The position numbers and the translations under genes are program-made. Under the pieces are notes generated by a model. The model was not told the origin of the DNA and searched no databases. It was given only the letters and a program-made list of their open reading frames with translations. Of a stretch of 64,000 bases of DNA, positions 42,395 through 50,577 are shown piece after piece; position 1 is the stretch's first letter; each line of letters opens with the position of its first letter. The stretch spans positions 62,001-126,000 of IMG/VR virus record IMGVR_UViG_3300044691_000355; one strand, written 5' to 3'. The DNA comes from a virus.

Positions 42395-43150
42395 TTAGTC
42401 CATCGGCAGTTTTTCGTATTCCTGCCGACCGTGCTCACTGATGTATTCGGACTTCTCTTTCGTCGACATCTTTGAGCGCGGCTTATTGCCTGGAGTGGCA
42501 CCGCCACCTTTGCCTCCGCCGGAACCTCCGCCAGAAGCCCTCGATCCGACCAACAGCGGTGCAAACCGCGTATCGGCCATAAATTCTTTTTTCAAATCAT
42601 CGATCGTCATCGCGGAAGCCTTGCCTTCCTTGTCAACGACCACAGTCGTGCGCTTCCCGTCGCGCGTCTCAATGCGCAAACGCCGTTGTATGTGAGGGAA
42701 TAACACATCCTCACTTCCCGGCAATGCAATCGACGCAGCGAGCGATGTCGCATGACGGTCGACCATCTCCCGCGTCAAATCCGCCTCCATCGAGGCAAGT
42801 GCGGGCTTGTACTCGTTATCTTTGGCGGCCTGAGCGGCTTCAAATTTCTCCTGCCAACTCTTGTTCAGCGAGTCAACATCACCCGACTTCTTTGCCAATT
42901 CCAATTTCGCCACCCGTGTCTCTTCGTCCTTCACCGCCTGCGCCGTTTCTATATCAGACAACTTCTTGGCGAGCGCCTTGCGTTCGGTTTTTTCGCGCTC
43001 GTGCGCCCGGCGCAGCTCCGCGGTGTCCTCCGCCCCTCCGCTGTTAGGCTCAATCGCCAACTTGAATCCCAATTCCGCGTCTTGGACGTATTCACCGCGA
43101 AACGCTTCTGGGACTTCTTCGAGTGTTTTTACTGCAAATTTCAAAGACAT
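42395..43150 (-). CDS. Scaffold protein
   Basis: 251 residues from ATG 43150 (the frame is open to 43231). MSLKFAVKTLEEVPEAFRGE is a typical phage scaffold start, followed by a long charged coiled coil (about 45-130) and a Gly-rich segment (SGGGSGGGKGGGATPG) before a basic end. It organises capsid assembly. Confidence 0.75.
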   Translation of the reverse strand: MSLKFAVKTLEEVPEAFRGEYVQDAELGFKLAIEPNSGGAEDTAELRRAHEREKTERKALAKKLSDIETAQAVKDEETRVAKLELAKKSGDVDSLNKSWQEKFEAAQAAKDNEYKPALASMEADLTREMVDRHATSLAASIALPGSEDVLFPHIQRRLRIETRDGKRTTVVVDKEGKASAMTIDDLKKEFMADTRFAPLLVGSRASGGGSGGGKGGGATPGNKPRSKMSTKEKSEYISEHGRQEYEKLPMD

Positions 43151-43163
43151 GTGAGCACCGCTC

Positions 43164-43388
43164 CTAGTGTAAAAATACGGGCAGTGCCCGCGTGACGGCG
43201 TGTGCATCGCACGCGCCAAGATTCTCGTCATCCTCGTGAACGATGATCCGTGCGTCCACAGGATCTCGGTACGGACGGCACCAGCACCACAGCGCCGGAT
43301 AGTGCGCGACGGCTATATCGTCTGCGTCGACTGGCAGCACGTGCTTATCGTCGCAATCCTCGTCAACGAACACGCCCCAGCGGTTCAT
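43164..43388 (-). CDS. Hypothetical small head-region protein
   Basis: 74 residues, acidic and Cys/Trp-containing (ALWCWCRPYRDPVDARIIVH). The start overlaps the MuF-like stop and the stop precedes the scaffold. The function is unknown. Confidence 0.5.
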   Translation of the reverse strand: MNRWGVFVDEDCDDKHVLPVDADDIAVAHYPALWCWCRPYRDPVDARIIVHEDDENLGACDAHAVTRALPVFLH

Positions 43389-45421
43389 AGGCCGGCTCGC
43401 TTGAATGCAATTGGATCGCTGGCGCGCATCTCATCGAGGGTCATTGGGGCGAACTTCTTATCGACTTGAAGTGCTGAAAAGCGCTCCGCTGATAGGCCGC
43501 CGTCGCGCAACAGCTTGCCGCGGGTGGGTCCGATCGCGAGGTCTTGGAAATTTGCTGGTTGGGTTTTCAGCCAATCGTAATAGCTCAAATCCGCAGAGAC
43601 TTGCTGACCGCCTTCAGCACCTTTGGATGCGCGCGTCGCTCCCTCGTCTAAAAACGCGTACTCGTCTTTCAGAACCGGGACCATTGTGCAGCGACAGTTG
43701 TGCGTTATAATTCCATTCGCGACGTAAAATCCTTTTTCAGTCTCAAGGTTGTACACGTGACCAGAAAACTTACGCACTTCAATCCCGACGACGTTGTCAA
43801 ACTCTACCGCTCCAAAATGCCCACTGGAGATATCTGCGCCAAGCTGCGCATCTCCAAAACCGTCATGTACAGGGCGCTCACCGAAAAGCACTGCAAGATG
43901 TTTTCCAAAAGAGAGATCGCGCAGGGCGCTGTTCCAACCCAGCGAATTCTTTCGCTTTACCGTAGCGGCATTGGAATGAGCGGCATCCAAAAGAAAACCG
44001 GCGTCGGCCGGGTTGCCGTCAAATCCATCTTGCGCAAAAATGGCGTCAGTATTAGGGGGCGGTCGGATCAGCAACAAGCGAGAATGGATCGCGCAACACC
44101 GGAAGAACGCAAGCGGCTCACTAAACCATCGCACGATGCGGCCCGCGGCAGTACGCACACCGAAGAGCATCGTTGCAAACATGCAAAGACACGAGAGGAT
44201 CGGCAAACACACATTTCCGAATACGAGAGGCTCCTTGCAATTGCGCTCAAACAACGAGGACTCACGCCCATCTGCCAAAAAGCGGTTGGTCGCTACAATT
44301 GCGATATCGCCATCGATTCCATCGCCGTGGAAATCTTCGGCGGTGGTTGGCACTGGCATGGCGCGCATCTCGATGGAAGCGAAAAACGCATACGCTATAT
44401 CCTCAATGCGGGCTGGCACTTGCTGATGATTCACATCACCGATGACGCTGGTTTCGACGGCATCGCAAACCACGTCGTCGCCTTCCGCGATGAGATGCGC
44501 AGCGATCCAGCCGCGACTCGTCAATACCGGGTGATTCGCAGTAACGGACAGGCTCTTTCCGCCGGCCGTGCGAATGACGACAAGATGTCCATCGAATGGG
44601 CGTTTACTAACACCCGTGATCTTGTAACGGGACGATACAAGAGCGTCCCCAGGCACGCAATTAATATGGAGGGGCGGGCGGGGTCCGCGATCAGCGGGGA
44701 ACTGCCGTAGGTCGAGGCTGCGACAGCTCGGACAGCTTCTTTTATCGAGCACGCTCAACCATTGATACGCCTTGATGATGTCGGCATTGGCGGCGAATGA
44801 TTCCAAGCGCGCCACCGTCGCCACATGCTGAACTGCGGTGCGTACAACCGCTTCGGCATGGCGCGAGGTGACGTTGAGAAGCCCATCCTGATAGTTGCGC
44901 GCATGCGAGCCTCGCAGCTCTGAAATGATCGACTGATTGGTCTTGCCCTCAAACACACCGCGGCGAATCGTGCCGTTCACGCCGCGAACTTCCGTTTGCG
45001 TCCAGTTCTCGATGAATGACTTCAGAAGCGCGCCGCGGCCGCTGCCTTTCACGCCCAATGGCGTTGCAAGAATGGCCGCGCGAATCTGCGTGATGCTAGG
45101 AATGACGGCATCGAAGGTTGTGGCGGCGTCTAGCGCACCAGATGAAAATCGCGCTTCATGCCGCGCGAATTCCTCCAAGTTGAGCAGCAGTTGCTTCGAG
45201 TAGCGGTTCAGAATCCCATCCATCAACGTATCAACCGTCGATAGCAGTTGCTCCATGCGCTCGCGCGCTAGGCCGGTGACGCTAGAGTCCGCCATGGCAT
45301 CGCGCAGCGCGCGGTCCATTTCCTTCAGAAACGGCTTGAACTTCGCGACCTCGCTGCTCGATAGGCGCTGAATCAGTACCTGATGACGCAGAAGCGCATC
45401 TTGTAGCGGGACGGCGGCCAT
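43385..45421 (-). CDS. MuF/SPP1 gp7-like head morphogenesis protein carrying an intein
   Basis: 678-residue precursor. N-extein 1-254 is a MuF-type minor head protein (RRGVFEGKTNQSIISELRGS; HAEAVVRTAVQHVATVARLE; then CPSCRSLD). The intein covers 255-575. The C-extein (576-678) begins CRCTMVPVL. Removal of the intein restores LHIN-CRCTMVP, the conserved metal-site-like motif of this family, giving a 357-residue protein. It helps join portal and capsid interior. Translation overlaps the small gene upstream by one base. Confidence 0.85.
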   Translation of the reverse strand: MAAVPLQDALLRHQVLIQRLSSSEVAKFKPFLKEMDRALRDAMADSSVTGLARERMEQLLSTVDTLMDGILNRYSKQLLLNLEEFARHEARFSSGALDAATTFDAVIPSITQIRAAILATPLGVKGSGRGALLKSFIENWTQTEVRGVNGTIRRGVFEGKTNQSIISELRGSHARNYQDGLLNVTSRHAEAVVRTAVQHVATVARLESFAANADIIKAYQWLSVLDKRSCPSCRSLDLRQFPADRGPRPPLHINCVPGDALVSSRYKITGVSKRPFDGHLVVIRTAGGKSLSVTANHPVLTSRGWIAAHLIAEGDDVVCDAVETSVIGDVNHQQVPARIEDIAYAFFASIEMRAMPVPTTAEDFHGDGIDGDIAIVATNRFLADGRESSLFERNCKEPLVFGNVCLPILSCLCMFATMLFGVRTAAGRIVRWFSEPLAFFRCCAIHSRLLLIRPPPNTDAIFAQDGFDGNPADAGFLLDAAHSNAATVKRKNSLGWNSALRDLSFGKHLAVLFGERPVHDGFGDAQLGADISSGHFGAVEFDNVVGIEVRKFSGHVYNLETEKGFYVANGIITHNCRCTMVPVLKDEYAFLDEGATRASKGAEGGQQVSADLSYYDWLKTQPANFQDLAIGPTRGKLLRDGGLSAERFSALQVDKKFAPMTLDEMRASDPIAFKRAGL
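43697..44659 (-). other. Intein in the MuF-like gene
   Basis: 321 residues. Cys1 starts block A (CVPGDALVSS). Block B shows T-x-x-H in SVTANHPVLTSRGW. Block F/G is FSGHVYNLETEKGFYVANG then IITHN, with the penultimate His and last Asn, and the +1 residue is Cys. All residues needed for class 1 splicing are present. The sense-strand middle (about residues 335-545) has no LAGLIDADG or HNH motif that I can see. The opposite strand codes for an endonuclease. Confidence 0.92.
43757..44710 (+). CDS. Vsr-like (EDxHD-type) endonuclease encoded antisense within the intein
   Basis: 317 residues from GTG 43757, with AAGG 8 bp upstream; the frame is open from GTG 43700. Two helix-turn-helix segments open it (DDVVKLYRSKMPTGDICAKL and ILSLYRSGIGMSGIQKKTGV). 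The nuclease core follows: E in SEYERLL, D in YNCDIAID, then AVEIFGGGWHWHGAHLDGSE and ILNAGWHLLMIHI, very like Vsr and DUF559 enzymes. It shares codon boundaries with the intein frame. The last 40-50 residues are complement of intein block A/B and may be passive. Confidence 0.75.
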   Translation: MTRKLTHFNPDDVVKLYRSKMPTGDICAKLRISKTVMYRALTEKHCKMFSKREIAQGAVPTQRILSLYRSGIGMSGIQKKTGVGRVAVKSILRKNGVSIRGRSDQQQARMDRATPEERKRLTKPSHDAARGSTHTEEHRCKHAKTREDRQTHISEYERLLAIALKQRGLTPICQKAVGRYNCDIAIDSIAVEIFGGGWHWHGAHLDGSEKRIRYILNAGWHLLMIHITDDAGFDGIANHVVAFRDEMRSDPAATRQYRVIRSNGQALSAGRANDDKMSIEWAFTNTRDLVTGRYKSVPRHAINMEGRAGSAISGELP

Positions 45422-45624
45422 TATTTGCGCACCTTTGCGCCCCTGGCAAAGCCTTTTCGCTTTTTATTTTTAAAAGCAGCAATGACTTCCTTTTTCGGAT
45501 TTACGAGCGACCGCAGCGCTTCATTATCTCCACGACGAATGCCGCGTGTAACAGTAGTTTGCGTGCCTTTGCCCGCTGGATGATGTTTCTTCTCGCCGCC
45601 TGCGTTGAAGTTGGGAATCTTCAT
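45421..45624 (-). CDS. Small basic head-region protein
   Basis: 67 residues, 30% basic (FKNKKRKGFARGAKVRK at the end). It may bind DNA or act during packaging, but nothing specific is visible. Overlaps both neighbours. Confidence 0.5.
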   Translation of the reverse strand: MKIPNFNAGGEKKHHPAGKGTQTTVTRGIRRGDNEALRSLVNPKKEVIAAFKNKKRKGFARGAKVRK

Positions 45625-45959
45625 GGCTCGTCATTCCCGCCGGTATCGACGCAGCGGCCCGCGCGAATGTATCCATGCCAGCCGCAGTGCGCAGAGCAGT
45701 TGATCGAGGGTGAGAACGTGGGGCACTGCCGATCGCCGTCCCAATCCCACTGCGGCCGGCCGCCGTTATTGCCTTGAGGGTCGCGCGGAATGTTGTGACC
45801 TGAGTTCGCAATCAGCAGATTGCCGCAGGTCATCGGCTCCATGGCAGCATGCCGGTTGCGGTTACCACGTACACAGCGAAACGTGAAGCGCTGCGGCACT
45901 TCGCCGGGTGGGCAGTGTTCGGCGTCGAGGCGCAAGAATTGCACGTGCGCTTTGCTCAT
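45621..45959 (-). CDS. DUF6527-like protein
   Basis: 112 residues. RPQWDWDGDRQCPTFSPSIN followed by C...CGWHGYIRAGRCV fits the W-x-W-x-G...PT-x-x-PS pattern and C/H ligands of DUF6527, small metal-binding phage proteins of unknown function. Confidence 0.65.
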   Translation of the reverse strand: MSKAHVQFLRLDAEHCPPGEVPQRFTFRCVRGNRNRHAAMEPMTCGNLLIANSGHNIPRDPQGNNGGRPQWDWDGDRQCPTFSPSINCSAHCGWHGYIRAGRCVDTGGNDEP

Positions 45960-46195
45960 TGCCGGATCGCCCGTCCGATCGGCGTGTCTTTATTGGCCAG
46001 CGGGATTTTCAAATCGCAATGCTCGGAACGGCACGAAGGACTCGTTTGCCGATGATCGTTGCAGACAGATTCCTGCACGTGGTGCATCCACGCCACCACG
46101 TCTTCGCCAACACTGCGCTCACGCACGTGAATCTCACGCTCATTCACGCCGCAGTGGCGGCATGTATAGACGATGGGGACGGTGATGCCGGTCAT
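45956..46195 (-). CDS. Small zinc-finger-like protein
   Basis: 79 residues with CRHC near residue 12, an HH...H...C cluster in the middle and SCRSEHCD near the end. Probably zinc binding. The role is unknown; overlaps the DUF6527-like start. Confidence 0.5.
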   Translation of the reverse strand: MTGITVPIVYTCRHCGVNEREIHVRERSVGEDVVAWMHHVQESVCNDHRQTSPSCRSEHCDLKIPLANKDTPIGRAIRQ

Positions 46196-46196
46196 G

Positions 46197-46379
46197 TCAA
46201 TGGCTACTCACGCGTTGCCAAGTTATGGTTTGAATCACCCGCTGGCAGCGCGAACAATGAACGGTGCCGTCATCATTCAAGAAGAAAAGTTGCGATTCGC
46301 ATGCGCCGCACGTCCAGACGCCATCGCGCTCCAGCACGACGCGCTCTATCCCTTTCTCTCTGACCAATGCACCGCTCAT
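46197..46379 (-). CDS. Small zinc-ribbon protein
   Basis: 60 residues: WTCGACESQLFFLNDDGTVH then CSRCQ, a four-cysteine zinc ribbon. Its start overlaps the stop of the 50-residue gene upstream. Function unknown. Confidence 0.55.
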   Translation of the reverse strand: MSGALVREKGIERVVLERDGVWTCGACESQLFFLNDDGTVHCSRCQRVIQTITWQRVSSH

Positions 46380-46528
46380 GAGCGATTCCTCTTTCGCGCA
46401 GCACGCGCAGCCTTAGCTTTGGCGCGACTGGCGGTGCGGCGCTTAGCAAACTCAACGGTTTCACCCAATCGACGGTGCTCTTTGGTCAAGCGTATCGGGC
46501 CGTGATATTCGCCGGTGAGTACGCTCAT
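46376..46528 (-). CDS. Small basic protein after the portal gene
   Basis: 50 residues: MSVLTGEYHGPIRLTKEHRR, then a Lys/Arg/Ala-rich helix (AKRRTASRAKAKAARAARKR). ATGA overlaps join it to the portal stop and the zinc-ribbon start. The basic helix may contact DNA. Confidence 0.55.
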   Translation of the reverse strand: MSVLTGEYHGPIRLTKEHRRLGETVEFAKRRTASRAKAKAARAARKRNRS

Positions 46529-48153
46529 AGCGCGCCGCCCACGTCATTCGGTTCATTCGGGGCGCCCTCTGACTTATTGGCCGCGAGTGCGGTAGGCAAC
46601 AGCGCGCCACCAAATAACGGTGGTGGCCGTACGGGGTCCTGTGAATCCAGTTCCTCCTGAATCTCTTCGTCCGTTTTCTCAGGATCAATCAGCTCCATGT
46701 TGCGCAGCGCTTGCCAGAAATCGGACTCCGGCAGCTTGCCTGCCTGCACCATGGTTAGCAGCGCTGACAAGGTTGGCGCATCGATATTCGTGCCCAAGAA
46801 GTTCGTGTTGATCTCGAAGGAATTATCATCCGCATCATCATCGCCGTCGGCATTCGCGACAAGCGTCACATTCTCGAACTTCGCCGCCCACGACAAGCAT
46901 TTCGAGAGCGCCATCGACACGTTGTTACAACTCAACGTCAGCACCGAATGCGCGCTCGCATCCTCGCTATTTTGCTGCGTAGCAGTCTTGACGACACCAT
47001 TGTTGTTGAGTAGTCGCGCGCCCAAGGAAGCCATCTGCTGCTCTTTGTCGAGCATGGCCATGCGCGCGAGCGTGTTGGGCTGCGCCTGGAGCACACCCGC
47101 GGATCCGCCGACTGGAATCGGCAAGATAGAACGCGAGCCGACCACGATGCCTTTTTCCTCGAGGTCAGTGAGCCAACGCTCATCCATCCCCGACATCCAG
47201 AACTGCGGCTGTCCGACGATGTACGCCGAGTCCTCATAATCGGCAGAGTTGCGGTAGTGCGCGATGTTGAGCGAACACAAATCAAACAGCGGAATGGGTC
47301 CGATGTAGTGACTGTTGTTGTGCGCACCAATAAAGGAAAACGGGATTTCATCCCACGGATTTCCGGCACCATCAAACACCACGGACGGCCCCTCGTGCAT
47401 GTACCAGCCTTGCGAGGAGATGCGCCAGAGCTCTTGCGTGTAAACGCGCCCTTTACCGTTCCAGTTCAACGTCGACAAGGTAGAATCTTCCCAGGGCAAA
47501 TACGCTGCATCGCCATCGATCAAGCGCAGCACCCGATACTGATCCATGCATGGCGCCACCCACTGCGTATCTTCTTCCCACGTCTCGCGCAGCACCAAGA
47601 GCGCGGTCAGCTGCTTGGCGCCGCGCTTCACGGAGCGCCAGTTGATGATGTCGCGCGCGCCGTAGAAGTTCACGATCACGCGTGAATCTCCCGCGATCTG
47701 CTGCGCTTTCGACACCAGCCCATTGGTCTGCGGATAATCAACCAGCACACCCGCACGCCCCATTTGCAGCACTTCAGCAAGGCATTGCTGCGCAAGCTGC
47801 ACGAGCGAAAGGCCTGAGCCGGTGATGTCGGTCGACAGGAACTCGAGCGGCGGCGGCAGGGTCAGCGTCGGATCTTGATTGAACGCGAGTCCAAGCAACG
47901 CCGACAGCGTGCGACCGCTGGCGTTGTAGTAAACGGCGCGTTTGACGTACTGGCTGTAGCGAAGCTTGTTGTCTTCGGACTTATCGTGCGGATTTGGCTT
48001 CGGCAGGTAGCGCTCGGGAAAGAGCTTGACGGCCGCCTCACCAGCGCACGCATCCGCAACCAAGTCCCACTGCCATAAGTGCATCGCGTATTCGTTGCGC
48101 GGCGTCTCGACCGAGTTTGGTCTGACTGAGGCGAGTTCAGCGGGTACGCTCAT
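46525..48153 (-). CDS. Portal protein (DUF4055 family)
   Basis: 542 residues. LWQWDLVADACAGEAAVKLF, RYSQYVKRAVYYNASGRTLS and LQMGRAGVLVDYPQTNGL are portal features of DUF4055 proteins, and IPLFDLCSLNIAHYRNSADY the later conserved block. It forms the dodecameric ring through which DNA enters. Directly follows the terminase gene. Confidence 0.85.
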   Translation of the reverse strand: MSVPAELASVRPNSVETPRNEYAMHLWQWDLVADACAGEAAVKLFPERYLPKPNPHDKSEDNKLRYSQYVKRAVYYNASGRTLSALLGLAFNQDPTLTLPPPLEFLSTDITGSGLSLVQLAQQCLAEVLQMGRAGVLVDYPQTNGLVSKAQQIAGDSRVIVNFYGARDIINWRSVKRGAKQLTALLVLRETWEEDTQWVAPCMDQYRVLRLIDGDAAYLPWEDSTLSTLNWNGKGRVYTQELWRISSQGWYMHEGPSVVFDGAGNPWDEIPFSFIGAHNNSHYIGPIPLFDLCSLNIAHYRNSADYEDSAYIVGQPQFWMSGMDERWLTDLEEKGIVVGSRSILPIPVGGSAGVLQAQPNTLARMAMLDKEQQMASLGARLLNNNGVVKTATQQNSEDASAHSVLTLSCNNVSMALSKCLSWAAKFENVTLVANADGDDDADDNSFEINTNFLGTNIDAPTLSALLTMVQAGKLPESDFWQALRNMELIDPEKTDEEIQEELDSQDPVRPPPLFGGALLPTALAANKSEGAPNEPNDVGGAL

Positions 48154-49604
48154 TACATTGCGGTCCTCAAATTGATTGACATAACAGTCGGTTTGGTGGC
48201 GAGAATGCGATACTTGGCGGCGTCAAAATCGTGGTCCTCAGAATTCGTATCGACAACATCAGGATCCTGTTTGTCCCTCGGTAGCACGGGCCAATGCGCA
48301 AGCGCGGCCCGGCAATGCTCCATGATGTACAGCGCGGCATCCTCCGGGCGGGCTTTCCCGGCTTCCCGAATTCGTGCCCGCATCAGCTCGAGGCCGATCT
48401 TTCTGGTACCGGGCGACTTATCGCTTTTCTCCCAACTGACGCCCTCTTTCAGCATCTCATCGGCAATCGTTGGGGTTCCTGGCATATTGACGGCACTGAT
48501 CTGGTTGTCAGCAGGACCGGGCCGGGGATGACTCGCAAACCATTTCGCCGTGACCAATTCCAACTCCCGCGCCTTGATGCCCTTCGCGACATCCCGCGGC
48601 GACATTTTTATTCCCTTGTTGGTTTCTCCGGCCAGCGCGCCGTACCACTCATGCGCAAGAATCAGCGAGCCCTTCGGTGGGCAGAACACCCGGGCGTCGG
48701 GGAGCCTCGCTTCCGTCCCATCTGCCTGGCCCCACCACAGCACCGAGAAAGGATGCGAGCCACCCCAGTCGTGCGAGCGATCCAGGCGCCAGGAATGCGG
48801 GATGGCGAACCGCGGCAGTATCAACCGCTCGCTCCACACGTCATCGAGTGCGCCGCCGGCGACGATGTTCCAGTCGCCCCCGAGCATCGCCTTCACCAGC
48901 GCGGCATTGCCTAAGCCTGCAAGGCGATCCTCATACCCCGAGTTGTAGGTAATCGGGTTGTCCTTGAGCAGCGCCGGGATGAACTGGCGAAGCATGCCGC
49001 CTTCTTTCGCGGGCATCCGTGAGATGGCCATCGGAGCGGCGAGGTCCACAAATGCGGCCTTGACCCAGTTGTGCCCAATGCCGCCGGGGTTTGTTCCGGC
49101 CAGCATCCGCGGGAATTGGCCGCGAAATTGCTCCGGGATATCCAAACTGCCCAACCGCAACCGGCCGCGCAAGAATCGATACATCGAATCCGGCCAGTGC
49201 GTAATTTCGTCGATCATCAGGACGTGGATGTCAGCGCCCTGGTAATTGAAAACATCCTTCTCGTGCTGGCAGTGGCACAAGTGGATCCGCGAGCCGTTCC
49301 AAAAGCTGATCCCGCGCCGCTCGCCGCCGAAGTTCACCGAAGCAATCTTGTCCTCAATCCACGGCGCCAAAAGCTCGAGGAAGCTGCCAGCGCCTTCCAT
49401 GTGGTTCTGCCACAGTTCCGGGAAGGTCCGCCGGAACAGGTACACCTGCAGGCCTGGTATCGCGCCACACCAGATAATCGCAGCCACTCGCATCAAATAA
49501 CTTTTGCCCGGGCCAGCAGCGCCGCCGAATAAAACCTCAGTCGCTTTTGACTGGAGCGCCTGCACCTGCTTCGGGAACATCCCCAAGTTCAGTTCTGCTG
49601 CCAT
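48153..49604 (-). CDS. terL: Terminase large subunit
   Basis: 483 residues. Walker A in VLFGGAAGPGKSYLMR (about 24-39), Walker B in HVLMIDEITHW (about 130-140), coupling motif in AGTNPGG (about 170). The nuclease half has DHDFDAAKYRI near the end and DWGGSHPFSVLWWGQ (about 265) as the first acidic cluster. Motor and headful or site-specific nuclease for packaging. Confidence 0.92.
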   Translation of the reverse strand: MAAELNLGMFPKQVQALQSKATEVLFGGAAGPGKSYLMRVAAIIWCGAIPGLQVYLFRRTFPELWQNHMEGAGSFLELLAPWIEDKIASVNFGGERRGISFWNGSRIHLCHCQHEKDVFNYQGADIHVLMIDEITHWPDSMYRFLRGRLRLGSLDIPEQFRGQFPRMLAGTNPGGIGHNWVKAAFVDLAAPMAISRMPAKEGGMLRQFIPALLKDNPITYNSGYEDRLAGLGNAALVKAMLGGDWNIVAGGALDDVWSERLILPRFAIPHSWRLDRSHDWGGSHPFSVLWWGQADGTEARLPDARVFCPPKGSLILAHEWYGALAGETNKGIKMSPRDVAKGIKARELELVTAKWFASHPRPGPADNQISAVNMPGTPTIADEMLKEGVSWEKSDKSPGTRKIGLELMRARIREAGKARPEDAALYIMEHCRAALAHWPVLPRDKQDPDVVDTNSEDHDFDAAKYRILATKPTVMSINLRTAM

Positions 49605-50067
49605 CTTTCATCACCACGTTGATGACAGGAATGAGGGGGATACCGTCCTTACCGGTCAGTTCGTGAACCTGCTTGGCCCGCCACTCTTCACCGCGCCGAT
49701 TGGTGAGCCACAAGGTTGCCGCACCGACATCCGGCGGCACATGTTCGGTGTAGGGCACGATGACCGGCACGCCCTCGTATTGCATGATCTTCACCGCCGC
49801 GTGCGAGTAGCCAACCGCGCGGTGGTAGAGGGATGATTCGACTCGATCGTCGGATAATTCCTTGCCCACCTTGAGCGCCTGACTAAATTCTGGGAATAGC
49901 GCTTTCCATCGGTAGAGGGTCCGGACACAAACGCCTAGGTCCTCGGCCACCTCAAAATCAGTTGCTCCGCCGATGCACAGATTCGCCGCACGCTGACAGA
50001 ACTCAGGCTCGTAGTCGGTTGGTCTGCCGACCGGAAGCAGGTCCTCCGGATCCTTTGGCTGGGTCAT
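49537..50067 (-). CDS. terS: Terminase small subunit
   Basis: 176 residues. N-terminal helix-turn-helix: CIGGATDFEVAEDLGVCVRT followed by LYRWKALFPEF, then a central oligomerisation region and a typical PPDVGAATLWLTNRRGEEW motif. It recognises phage DNA to start packaging. Overlaps the large-subunit gene by 68 bp. Confidence 0.88.
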   Translation of the reverse strand: MTQPKDPEDLLPVGRPTDYEPEFCQRAANLCIGGATDFEVAEDLGVCVRTLYRWKALFPEFSQALKVGKELSDDRVESSLYHRAVGYSHAAVKIMQYEGVPVIVPYTEHVPPDVGAATLWLTNRRGEEWRAKQVHELTGKDGIPLIPVINVVMKDGSRTELGDVPEAGAGAPVKSD

Positions 50068-50070
50068 GAA

Positions 50071-50295
50071 TCAACCCGTTATCTTGGCGACCGCCGCCAG
50101 TATCGCCGCGGCATCCAGTGCGGAACGATCGGCAGCTTCGGTTCGTTCTTGAGCTTTACCAGCCAACCAGCTCGCTAGTTCCTCAGGTGGAAACCCCACG
50201 AAACTATCCTCGACCGGCGCTTTGAACATACGCACCGCGAACAGCGCAGCGGTCAAAAGCGCTAATTGCTCCTGTGAGCTGAGATCCTCCGCCAT
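50071..50295 (-). CDS. Hypothetical protein before the terminase genes
   Basis: 74 residues from ATG 50295, first gene after the terminator at 50314-50340. Helical (SSQEQLALLTAALFAVRMFK; ALDAAAILAAVAKITG). The longer frame to 50391 crosses the terminator and is rejected. The function is unknown. Confidence 0.55.
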   Translation of the reverse strand: MAEDLSSQEQLALLTAALFAVRMFKAPVEDSFVGFPPEELASWLAGKAQERTEAADRSALDAAAILAAVAKITG

Positions 50296-50313
50296 ATCAA
50301 CCACTCCGAAGGT

Positions 50314-50340
50314 AAAAAAGAGCCGACATTCATCGGCTCC
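50314..50340 (-). terminator. Rho-independent terminator between the leftward early and late genes
   Basis: On the - strand: GAGCCGA, loop TGAATG, TCGGCTC, then six T. A perfect 7-bp GC-rich stem. It would stop transcripts from the replication operon before the terminase genes, so it is a likely target of the Q/sigma-like protein at 50564. Confidence 0.85.
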
Positions 50341-50547
50341 AAGGTTTGGGACCGCTCGCACAGAAGGGGATGGGAAATCTGTCGATCCCAAAAACAGTTA
50401 TGAAAACCCCACGGCCCGTACATGCTTGGGCTCGCGGCTGTGCCGCTCCAATTCCCTCACGGTATTTTGGAGATGTTGAGCCATTGCAGTTATGTGCGCC
50501 GTGGGATTTGGTCAACGAAATCAGTCGAACCAGCCGCTCCTGAAACG
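50341..50547. other. Intergenic region between two terminators
   Basis: About 207 bp between the two - strand terminators. No convincing gene; the only small frame is 28 residues at 50398-50484 (MAQHLQNTVRELERHSREPK) with no clear ribosome binding site. As the start of the late operon it may hold the late promoter, but I cannot point to one. Confidence 0.4.
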
Positions 50548-50577
50548 CAAAAAGCCACGCTTTTTAGGCGCGGCTTT
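50548..50577 (-). terminator. Rho-independent terminator after the Q/sigma-like gene
   Basis: On the - strand: AAAGCCGCGC, loop CTAAAAA, GCGTGGCTTT followed by TT. A 10-bp stem with one G-U pair; the stop codon of the gene at 50564 lies in the loop. Confidence 0.8.

Noticed and set aside
50398-50484. 28-residue gene between the two terminators
   Set aside because: No ribosome binding site and no coupling; mentioned only in the intergenic entry.
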